From positions 1-5,305 of the forward strand of contig JAKAZJ010000185.1 in the NCBI GenBank assembly GCA_021826565.1: 5,305 bases of DNA, in the 5' to 3' direction. This document shows, one piece after another, positions 1 through 5,305 of the stretch (within the stretch, counting starts at the first letter, position 1; each line of letters opens with the position of its first letter). Source of the DNA: Pseudomonadota bacterium. GTDB lineage: Bacteria; Pseudomonadota; Alphaproteobacteria; Acetobacterales; Acetobacteraceae. The position numbers were made by a program, and so were the translations under genes. The notes under the pieces are model-generated. The model was given only the letters and a program-made list of their open reading frames with translations. It was not told where the DNA came from and did not search any database.

Positions 1-1271
1 ACCTGCACGAACGAGACGATTTCGTCATCGCGTGCGGTGTCTGCTGGCCGGATAATGCGCAACACCGAAAGCCATGCAACAAGACCGCGGCCGGATAAAC
101 CGCGCCAACGAAAAGCAAACCCCAATGTCGAGCCCTTTGCATCGCAGCCAAGAGAATTTGCAACAGAGAGGCCGGCAAGCATCGCGTGCGCAACGCGGCG
201 AACGGCGATCGCTGGGTCGAACGCGGCACGTGGCGTCTCACCCGATTGGACAGCTACCGAATCTTCAGCGAAAGTCGAAAGGCTGTAGAATTGGCCGTTG
301 GATTCCGCACGCCAGAAATGCACCATGGGCAGCATTCCGTGGCCGATGCTGTCAATCAGCGTCTCCCACCCGCCGCTCACCTGAACGGGTCGAACCGATG
401 CGTCAGCCCAGCCTGCGGTGTCTGCCCACAACGGCCATTCGACGTCCTTCTTCGGAACGCTGGCCACCACGGTTGCACGAAATTCTCCATCCGCAGCCCG
501 ATTGGTAACCGGCGGGTCGATGATCAGTACGGCCTCCCATGACCCCCATTCCCGGATTGCCGTGGCGCCCTGTTCGGAGTCATGGGCCTGCAGCGCAGCT
601 GCAAACCGCTCGTGCCCCGAATTGAGCAGTCGCGTACAGAGATCGGAAAGCCTGGATGGATCTGGGTGAGAGGTCTTCCCAAGACTCCGCATCAGACCAG
701 GGACATCGATATCGGACAAATGCCTCCGTATGAATGCACCAACATCCGCCTCTCTGTTCTGGAAGCAAATCTCCATGATCTCCTTCCAATCACCAGGCTG
801 TGCCGCCGCTGAACTGACGGTGCCGTTGGTCCTTAGCGTCCGGAACAGAACCTCACCGACCCTCAGAAGTTCCTTCCCTTGCTGACCGGGAATGCCCGAC
901 TTCACAGCAACCGGGTACTGAACACCGGATGCCACTCGAACGACGGGATGGTGCTGCCCGTCGCGTTCTACGAATTCTATCGAAACGGCAAAAGGCTCGA
1001 CAGCATGCCGCGAAACAAGCGATTGAATCCTATCCGTATGGAAGACCTGTTGGGGATTGTAACCGGTCGGCATCCGATCGGGCTGGTGAGACTCGTCGTC
1101 AAAGCCGACTATAAGGACGCCGCCATTGCGATTCCGCAAGGCAAAAAGTGCTCGTATCAGCGTCGCAGTGTGTTCAGGCTTGTCCAGGGAAAGCCAAGTC
1201 TTCAACTCGACGTCAAGAGTCTCGCTTGGTTGCCGAACGAGCGCTTCCAAAGTCTCCCGGTTCGGGTCCAT
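1..1271 (-). CDS. AlbA_2 (Schlafen-type) putative DNA-binding domain protein, 3' end outside window
   Basis: Reading the minus strand from the ATG at 1271 gives 423 codons without a stop, and the frame is still open at the left edge, so the C-terminus is missing. Residues about 15-150 look like an AlbA_2 domain (PF04326). There is an E-x-K motif at E22-K24 after a short N-terminal helix. The RNGG-VLIVGFDDE block at 47-60 matches the family's 'NxxGGxLxxGVDDxG' core, and a LLRVGEVLFRT strand at 135-145 resembles the terminal 'YVRxGxxN' element. This fold occurs in Schlafen proteins and in bacterial putative regulators and is thought to bind nucleic acid. The biochemical role here is unknown. 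Residues about 155-423 are soluble-looking, with no transmembrane segment or recognised catalytic motif; EICFQNREADVGAFIRRHL at 166-184 looks helical. In-frame GTG codons at 1280 and 1274 are alternative starts. The gene follows nrdA immediately and has lower GC, suggesting acquisition by transfer. The open frame and domain motif make the call fairly secure; the function is open. Confidence 0.82.
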   Translation of the reverse strand, partial: MDPNRETLEALVRQPSETLDVELKTWLSLDKPEHTATLIRALFALRNRNGGVLIVGFDDESHQPDRMPTGYNPQQVFHTDRIQSLVSRHAVEPFAVSIEFVERDGQHHPVVRVASGVQYPVAVKSGIPGQQGKELLRVGEVLFRTLRTNGTVSSAAAQPGDWKEIMEICFQNREADVGAFIRRHLSDIDVPGLMRSLGKTSHPDPSRLSDLCTRLLNSGHERFAAALQAHDSEQGATAIREWGSWEAVLIIDPPVTNRAADGEFRATVVASVPKKDVEWPLWADTAGWADASVRPVQVSGGWETLIDSIGHGMLPMVHFWRAESNGQFYSLSTFAEDSVAVQSGETPRAAFDPAIAVRRVAHAMLAGLSVANSLGCDAKGSTLGFAFRWRGLSGRGLVAWLSVLRIIRPADTARDDEIVSFVQ

Positions 1272-1280
1272 CACGCCCAC

Positions 1281-3155
1281 TCACTGACACGCCAGACACT
1301 CCTCGTAATCCGTCCCCGCACTCCCCGCCGCCACCGCCGCCGCCACCAGCGGCAACGGCCCCACCCCGTCATTCGCCTCCGCCGTCATCCCCAGGAACGC
1401 CGCCGGCCGCACCGCCTTCTCGCTTACCGAATCCGCCCGCTGGATCGACAGAGACCGGCAATAGTACAGCGACTTCACCCCCCGCTTCCACGCCATCATA
1501 TGGATCTGATGCAGATCCCGCTTGTCCACATTCGCCGGCAGAAACACGTTCACCGACTGGCTCTGGCAGATCGACCCCGCCCGGTCCGCCGCATGTTCGA
1601 TCACCCAGCGCTGATCCAGCTCGAACGCGGTCTTGTACACCGCCTTCTCCTGCTCGGTCAGGAACTCCAGCTTCTGCACGCTCCCCTTGTCCAGCGTGAT
1701 CGCCGACCACACTTCGTCATTATCCATCCCCCGTTCCGCCAGCAACTTCTGCAGATGCCGGTTGCGCACGGTGAAACTGCCGGACAGCGTCTTCTGCAGG
1801 AACACATTGGCCGCGATCGGCTCGATCCCCGGGCTGGAATTACCCGCGATGATCGAAATCGAAGCCGTCGGCGCGATGGAAAGCTTGTGCGAAAACCGCT
1901 CCATCACCCCCCATTCCTTCGCATCCGGGCACGCCCCGCGCTCCTCCGCCAACATCCGCGACGCCTCATCGGCCTGCGCGCGGATATGGCGGAAGATGCG
2001 TTTGTTCCACACTTTCGCCACCACGCTCTCGAACGGCACGTTCAGCGCCTGCAGGAAGGAATGGAACCCCATCACCCCCAGCCCCACCGATCGTTCCCGC
2101 ATCGCCGCGTATTTCGCCCGTTCCATCCCCGGCGGCGCGCGGTCGATGAAATCCTGCAACACGTTGTCCAGGAACCGCATCACGTCGGGGATGAAGCGCG
2201 CATCCCCCTGCCATTCCGACCACGATTCCAAATTCAACGACGACAGGCAGCACACCGCGGTGCGCTGCATCCCGTGCTGATCGATCCCCGTGGGCAGCGT
2301 GATCTCGCTGCACAGATTGGACGTCTTCACTTCCAGCCCGGCCAGCTTGTGATGCTCCGGTCGCGCCCGGTTCACGTGATCGGAGAAGATCAGATACGGC
2401 TCCCCGGTCTCGATCCGCGCCGTCAGGATCCGGATCCACAGGCTGCGCGCCTGGATCGAGCGGATCACGGCTCCGTCCTTGGGCGAGACCAGCGGCCAGG
2501 CCTCATCGGCCTCCACCGCGCGCATGAACGCGTCCGGCACCAGAATCCCGTGATGCAGGTTCAGCGCCTTGCGGTTCGGATCGCCCCCGGTGGGGCGGCG
2601 CATCTCGACGAATTCCTCGATCTCGGGATGCCACACCGGCAAATACACCGCCGCCGACCCGCGCCGCAGCGAGCCTTGCGAAATCGCCAGGGTCAGACTG
2701 TCCATCACGCGGATGAACGGAATCACGCCGGAGGTCTTGCCCACCGCGCCGACGCGCTCGCCGATCGAGCGCAGATTGCCCCAGTACGATCCGATCCCGC
2801 CGCCCTTGGACGCCAGCCAGACATTCTCGTTCCACAGCCCCAGGATGCCATCCAGGCTGTCGGTCGCCTCATTCAGGAAGCACGAGATCGGCAGCCCCCG
2901 CTCGGTGCCGCCGTTGGACAGCACCGGCGTGGCGGGCATGAACCACAGCCGGCTCATGTAGTCGTAGATCCGCTGCGCGTGCGCCGGATCGTCGCCGTAA
3001 TAAGACGCGACCCGGGCGAACAGGTCCTGGAACCCTTCGCCGGGCATCAGATAGCGGTCGGTCAGGGTTGCGCGGCCGAAATCGGTGATCAGCGCATCGC
3101 GCGACCGGTCCACATGGACCACGAACCGGCCCTTCATCTGTACGGCGTCGAGCAC
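1281..3155 (-). CDS. nrdA: Class Ia ribonucleoside-diphosphate reductase, alpha (catalytic) subunit
   Basis: Reduces NDPs to dNDPs in the cytoplasm, using a radical delivered by the beta subunit NrdB. The 624-residue product carries every hallmark expected by alignment with E. coli NrdA: the redox cysteine C92 in LPISCFLNE (E. coli C225); N280, C282 and E284 in NLCSEI (N437, C439, E441; thiyl radical and catalysis); C302 in AVCCLSSLNL (C462); the tyrosine pair Y564-Y565 in SLYYCRS (Y730/Y731, radical transfer); and the C-terminal C620-x-x-C623 tail that takes reducing equivalents from thioredoxin or glutaredoxin. APTASIS at 428-434 and GIEPIAAN at 443-450 are the usual barrel motifs. The N-terminus begins at the barrel-proximal region, so the ATP-cone (about the first 100 residues in E. 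coli) is absent. The GTG start at 3155 is chosen because an in-frame TAG lies at 3161-3159 and a strong purine-rich ribosome site precedes it; ATG at 3137 is the alternative. No nrdB lies directly downstream in the window. Confidence 0.97.
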   Translation of the reverse strand: MLDAVQMKGRFVVHVDRSRDALITDFGRATLTDRYLMPGEGFQDLFARVASYYGDDPAHAQRIYDYMSRLWFMPATPVLSNGGTERGLPISCFLNEATDSLDGILGLWNENVWLASKGGGIGSYWGNLRSIGERVGAVGKTSGVIPFIRVMDSLTLAISQGSLRRGSAAVYLPVWHPEIEEFVEMRRPTGGDPNRKALNLHHGILVPDAFMRAVEADEAWPLVSPKDGAVIRSIQARSLWIRILTARIETGEPYLIFSDHVNRARPEHHKLAGLEVKTSNLCSEITLPTGIDQHGMQRTAVCCLSSLNLESWSEWQGDARFIPDVMRFLDNVLQDFIDRAPPGMERAKYAAMRERSVGLGVMGFHSFLQALNVPFESVVAKVWNKRIFRHIRAQADEASRMLAEERGACPDAKEWGVMERFSHKLSIAPTASISIIAGNSSPGIEPIAANVFLQKTLSGSFTVRNRHLQKLLAERGMDNDEVWSAITLDKGSVQKLEFLTEQEKAVYKTAFELDQRWVIEHAADRAGSICQSQSVNVFLPANVDKRDLHQIHMMAWKRGVKSLYYCRSLSIQRADSVSEKAVRPAAFLGMTAEANDGVGPLPLVAAAVAAGSAGTDYEECLACQ

Positions 3156-3156
3156 G

Positions 3157-3168
3157 TCCTACCCCCCT
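3157..3168 (-). promoter_or_regulatory. Ribosome binding site of nrdA
   Basis: On the minus strand the sequence AGGGGGGTAGGA ends 1 nt before the GTG codon at 3155. Its AGGGGGG part leaves a 6-nt spacer to the start, which is suitable for a Shine-Dalgarno element. Its TAG is in frame with the gene, so translation cannot begin further upstream. This decides for GTG 3155 over ATG 3137. Confidence 0.7.
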
Positions 3169-3188
3169 GTTCGTCGACCGAGATCAGT

Positions 3189-3218
3189 AATGTCCGACCC
3201 GCCCCGAGTCACGGTCAA
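3189..3218 (-). promoter_or_regulatory. Weak sigma-70-like promoter candidate for nrdA
   Basis: On the minus strand, TTGACC (3218-3213; five of six match TTGACA) is followed after 18 nt by GACATT (3194-3189; three of six match TATAAT). The -10 lies about 33 nt before the nrdA GTG. The -35 overlaps the edge of the putative NrdR box, a plausible geometry for repression. The -10 match is poor, and the A/T-rich TATATT at 3226-3221 could be the true -10 instead, although no good -35 stands before it. Confidence 0.3.
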
Positions 3219-3232
3219 TCAATATATAGCCC
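3217..3232 (-). promoter_or_regulatory. Candidate NrdR box upstream of nrdA
   Basis: On the minus strand CTATATATTG (3229-3220) fits every position of the core of the published NrdR-box consensus, acaCWAWATMTWGtgt. The outer flanks (GGG on one side, ATT on the other) do not match. NrdR is the ATP/dATP-sensing repressor of ribonucleotide reductase operons in many bacteria and usually binds two boxes about 31-32 bp apart. I looked one such interval up and down and found no second good box. The site is about 65-75 nt upstream of the nrdA start, in a very A/T-rich patch of an otherwise GC-rich region. Confidence 0.45.
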
Positions 3233-3268
3233 CCTTCGCCCGAATAGAACCCCAAATCCACGCCCCCT

Positions 3269-3284
3269 GTGGCGCGCGCGCCAC
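3269..3284. terminator. Perfect 16-bp GC palindrome after the Na/Pi gene, possible terminator hairpin
   Basis: GTGGCGCGCGCGCCAC reads the same on both strands and begins 5 nt past the stop codon of the Na/Pi gene. As RNA it could fold into a 6-bp stem with a CGCG loop. No U-tract follows on either strand, so it is not a canonical intrinsic terminator. It may be a terminator of another kind, an mRNA-stabilising 3' hairpin, a protein site, or an accident of the high GC content. Confidence 0.3.
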
Positions 3285-3289
3285 TTCGG

Positions 3290-4870
3290 TCACCGCAGCC
3301 GGCTCTCCCGCAGCGCGCCTTCCTCCTCCAGCACGGGCGTTGCGGCGGCGGCGACCAGATGAGCGTTGACCTGCTTCACCGCGCGCAGCAGATCGGCCAG
3401 CGCCGGCGCGCCCGACACGGTGGCGGCGGCCTCGCGGGCGCGGAATGCCGGTTTTTCCGCGATCAACGCCCGGGCCGTGGCGGGATCGGCGGTCAGGAAC
3501 ACCGCCCCGGCGGTGCGCGCGGTGCCGGCCAGATGGCGCAGCAGGGCCGCGACCTCCGCGCGCGCCGCGTCGGGCAGCACCAGGCCGCGCCGCGCCCGCC
3601 GCGCCGCCGGGCGCAGCAGGTCGCGGTCCAGCGTGTCGCCGGCGGCCTCCAGATGGGCGACGAACACCAGCGTCTGGGTCAGCCGGCGGCGATCCGGCTC
3701 GGGCAGGGCGTCCGCGTCCAGGGCGGACAGGAACCCGCAGATCGCCCCGTGCAGCCGGTCCAGCACGTCGTCCTGGCGGCGCACCGCGTCCAGCGCGCGC
3801 GGATCGCCTCCGGCCAGGGCGGCGGCGGCGGCGATCAGCATCCGCTCCAGCGCGTCGGCCAGGCGCAGGGCTTCCCGCCCCGCGGCGGCCAGCGCCAGCG
3901 CCGGGGAAACCAGCGCGGCCTGGTCCAGATAGCGCGGCTGACCCGGGTCCTCGGCGGCGGGCGGGGCCGGCAGCAGCCGGCGCAGCAGCGCGGCGTAGGG
4001 GCCCAGAAGCGGCAGCGCCAGCACCGCCAGCGCCAGGTTGAACGCGGTATGCAGATCCGCCACCGCGCGCGCCGAGGCCGGGAAGCGGCCGAGCGTGCCC
4101 AGCAGCGCCATGCCCGCCGCCGCCCCCACGGCCCGGAGCAGCAACATCCCGATCGGCACCCGCCGCGCCGCCCAGCCCTCGCCGCCCGACTCCAGCACCG
4201 GGTTCACCGCGCTGCCCAGATTGGCCCCGAACACCATCGCCGCCGCGGCCGGGGCCGCCAGCACCCCGTGACCGGTAAACGACATCACCACCAGCACCAC
4301 CGCCACCGAGGAATGCGCCGCCCAGGCCGCCAGGCCCGCCAGCACCAGACCGGCCAGCGGATAGGCCGCCAGCACCGCCCGCACCGGCCCGGTCACCGCC
4401 ACGCCGGACGCCAGCCCGGACATCCGGTGCAGCGCCAGCAGGATCAGGCCGAGCCCGATCGCCACCCGCCCCAGATCCCGCCCGCGGCTTTCCCCGCCGC
4501 GACGGAACAGCACGACGCCAAGCAGCAACAGCGCCGGCGCCACCCCGGCGATATCGAAGGACAGAAGCTGCACGATCAGCGTGCTGCCCAGATTGGCCCC
4601 CAGCATCGCCGCCAACGCCGGTTCCAGCGCCATCGCGCCGCCGGCGGCGAAACCGGCCACCATCAGCCCGGTCGCGGTGCTGCTTTGCAAAATCGCGGTG
4701 ACGCCCAGGCCCGCCGCGAACGCCGCCAGGCGCCGGCGCAGCGCGCCGCGCAGCAGGCGGCGCAGGCCGGGGCCGAAGCCGCGCTGCACGCCGGTTTGCA
4801 CCATGCGCACGCCCCACAGCAGCAGCGCGGCCATGCCCGCCAGATCGAGCGCGCGTTGGAATCCACCCAT
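3290..4870 (-). CDS. Na+/phosphate cotransporter family protein with C-terminal PhoU-like domain
   Basis: A 526-residue inner-membrane protein of the NptA/YjbB type, expected to move inorganic phosphate with sodium; E. coli YjbB has been reported to act in phosphate export. The N-terminal half contains two inverted Na_Pi_cotrans repeats (PF02690). Repeat one has QSSTAT at 62-67 and GANLGS at 91-96; repeat two has HSSVA at 186-190 and GANLGS at 215-220. HTAFN at 274-278 is the usual motif before the last membrane segment. Hydrophobic stretches near 10-28, 50-75, 84-122, 134-148, 164-200, 204-216, 238-260 and 275-300 fit a multi-pass protein. From about 315 on the sequence is soluble, helical and Ala/Leu/Arg-rich, as expected for a PhoU-like cytoplasmic domain. 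The ATG at 4870 puts the first helix where the family has it. An in-frame GTG at 4987 would add 39 polar residues and overlap the divergent gene, so it was rejected. A weak AAGAGAA at 4887-4881 may be the ribosome site. No pst or pho gene is adjacent. Confidence 0.9.
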   Translation of the reverse strand: MGGFQRALDLAGMAALLLWGVRMVQTGVQRGFGPGLRRLLRGALRRRLAAFAAGLGVTAILQSSTATGLMVAGFAAGGAMALEPALAAMLGANLGSTLIVQLLSFDIAGVAPALLLLGVVLFRRGGESRGRDLGRVAIGLGLILLALHRMSGLASGVAVTGPVRAVLAAYPLAGLVLAGLAAWAAHSSVAVVLVVMSFTGHGVLAAPAAAAMVFGANLGSAVNPVLESGGEGWAARRVPIGMLLLRAVGAAAGMALLGTLGRFPASARAVADLHTAFNLALAVLALPLLGPYAALLRRLLPAPPAAEDPGQPRYLDQAALVSPALALAAAGREALRLADALERMLIAAAAALAGGDPRALDAVRRQDDVLDRLHGAICGFLSALDADALPEPDRRRLTQTLVFVAHLEAAGDTLDRDLLRPAARRARRGLVLPDAARAEVAALLRHLAGTARTAGAVFLTADPATARALIAEKPAFRAREAAATVSGAPALADLLRAVKQVNAHLVAAAATPVLEEEGALRESRLR

Positions 4871-4968
4871 GCGGATAGCATTCTCTTTGTGCCAACGTGG
4901 TGCAATCCGCCGCTTGCCCGCCCGGTTCCGCTGGGCCACACAGGCCGCCTGATGCCGCCCCCCCGCCC
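4871..4968. promoter_or_regulatory. Divergent intergenic region with an imperfect operator-like palindrome
   Basis: The Na/Pi gene (minus) and the acetyltransferase gene (plus) are transcribed away from each other across 98 bp, so promoters for both should lie here. I find no convincing -35/-10 pair in either direction. At 4887-4905 TTGTGCC and GGTGCAA flank AACGT; the arms match at five of seven positions and could be a regulator site. The part next to the acetyltransferase start is C-rich and lacks a Shine-Dalgarno. Confidence 0.3.
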
Positions 4969-5305
4969 ATGACCAAAGCCCCCACACCCCGCGCCGCGCC
5001 CGGCCGCCGCGCCGCGCCGCCGCGCAAGCCGGAACGCGACCTGCTCGCCGCCGCCCCTCCCCCGGCCTTCGTGCCCCCCGCCTTTATACCTCTGACCACC
5101 GACCGCCTGACATTGCGCGCCCTCCGCGCCGACGACGCCGGACCGTTGCATCGCTTGATCGACGATTGGGAAGTGCTGCGCAGTCTCGCCAACCTGGACT
5201 ACCCGTACCCCCGCGCCCTGGCCGATGAATGGATCGCCGGAACGGAAGCGGATCTTGCCGCCGGCCGCGCCTTCCACCTGGCGATCACCGGGCGCGAGGG
5301 GGGGA
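4969..5305 (+). CDS. GNAT family N-acetyltransferase, RimJ/RimL type, 3' end outside window
   Basis: The ATG at 4969 opens a frame of 112 codons that is still open at the right edge. From about residue 41 the product reads PLTTDRLTLRALRADDAGPL, the classic first strand and helix of the Acetyltransf_3 (PF13302) subgroup, where 'TERLxLRxLxxxD' is typical. It continues with a helix at 58-75, YPYP at 78-81 and the AFHLAIT strand at 101-107. Such enzymes transfer acetyl from acetyl-CoA to protein N-termini, ribosomal proteins or small amines. The acetyl-CoA-binding R/Q-x-x-G-x-G/A loop lies beyond the window, so activity and substrate cannot be judged. The first 40 residues are an Ala/Pro/Arg-rich extension of low complexity. 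There is no clear ribosome site at this ATG; GTG at 5071 (residue 35) is a possible later start that would leave just the domain. Confidence 0.82.
   Translation, partial: MTKAPTPRAAPGRRAAPPRKPERDLLAAAPPPAFVPPAFIPLTTDRLTLRALRADDAGPLHRLIDDWEVLRSLANLDYPYPRALADEWIAGTEADLAAGRAFHLAITGREGG

Noticed and set aside
37..669. Several short overlapping plus-strand frames at the left end
   Set aside because: They lie opposite the continuous minus-strand AlbA_2 frame, have no ribosome sites and have product composition typical of shadows.
580..789. Short minus-strand frame of 69 codons
   Set aside because: It is the wrong register of the AlbA_2 gene, whose open frame covers the same bases and continues on both sides.
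879..3362. A very long plus-strand open frame (over 800 codons) antisense to nrdA
   Set aside because: It overlaps the unmistakable nrdA frame over its whole length, its product is Arg/His/Pro-rich with no domain character, and such antisense frames are common in GC-rich DNA.
3269..4972. Long plus-strand frame antisense to the Na/Pi gene
   Set aside because: Gln/Arg/His-rich low-complexity product without domains, lying opposite a well-supported gene.
4952..4972. Tiny plus-strand ATG frame overlapping the acetyltransferase start as ATGA
   Set aside because: Six codons, Pro-rich, no ribosome site; nothing supports a leader peptide.
4871..4987. N-terminal extension of the Na/Pi protein to GTG 4987
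   Set aside because: The added 39 residues are polar and basic, unlike the family's membrane start, and would overlap the divergent acetyltransferase start.
3219..5192. Long minus-strand frame in another register across the Na/Pi gene
   Set aside because: Its product is almost only Gly, Ala, Arg and Pro, a GC-driven shadow. The overlapping frame at 3290-4870 has clear transporter motifs.

Overview
The window looks like a chromosomal segment of a GC-rich alphaproteobacterium. The best evidence is the ribonucleotide reductase large subunit, which has the compact architecture without an ATP-cone, the NLCSEI active-site block and the CxxC-Q tail that I associate with alphaproteobacterial NrdA. 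The high GC of the right half (roughly 70-80% in lines counted by hand) would fit Rhodospirillales or Acetobacterales relatives, but that narrower placement is only a guess.

Layout, left to right. (1) Positions 1-1271, minus strand: the first 423 codons of a gene that runs off the left edge. Its N-terminus is an AlbA_2 (Schlafen-type) putative nucleic-acid-binding domain, followed by about 270 residues that I do not recognise. This stretch is clearly less GC-rich (about 50-60% in sampled lines) than the rest. (2) 1281-3155, minus: complete nrdA, the catalytic subunit of class Ia ribonucleotide reductase, starting at GTG behind a strong purine-rich Shine-Dalgarno. (3) 3156-3289: a 134-bp gap that holds a candidate NrdR box, a weak promoter candidate and a perfect 16-bp GC palindrome. 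(4) 3290-4870, minus: a complete Na+/phosphate cotransporter-family protein with two Na_Pi_cotrans repeats and a C-terminal PhoU-like helical domain. (5) 4871-4968: a divergent 98-bp intergenic region. (6) 4969-5305, plus: the N-terminal part of a GNAT-family acetyltransferase of the RimJ/RimL type, running off the right edge.

The genes belong to different processes: dNTP synthesis, phosphate transport and protein or small-molecule acetylation. No obvious pathway joins them. nrdA appears to have its own promoter. The AlbA_2 gene begins within 0-9 nt of the nrdA stop, so it is probably transcribed from, and perhaps translationally coupled to, nrdA. It occupies the place where nrdB might be expected, and its composition suggests that it arrived later. 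That junction is the most interesting part of the window. I see no CRISPR array, transposase, tRNA or rRNA.
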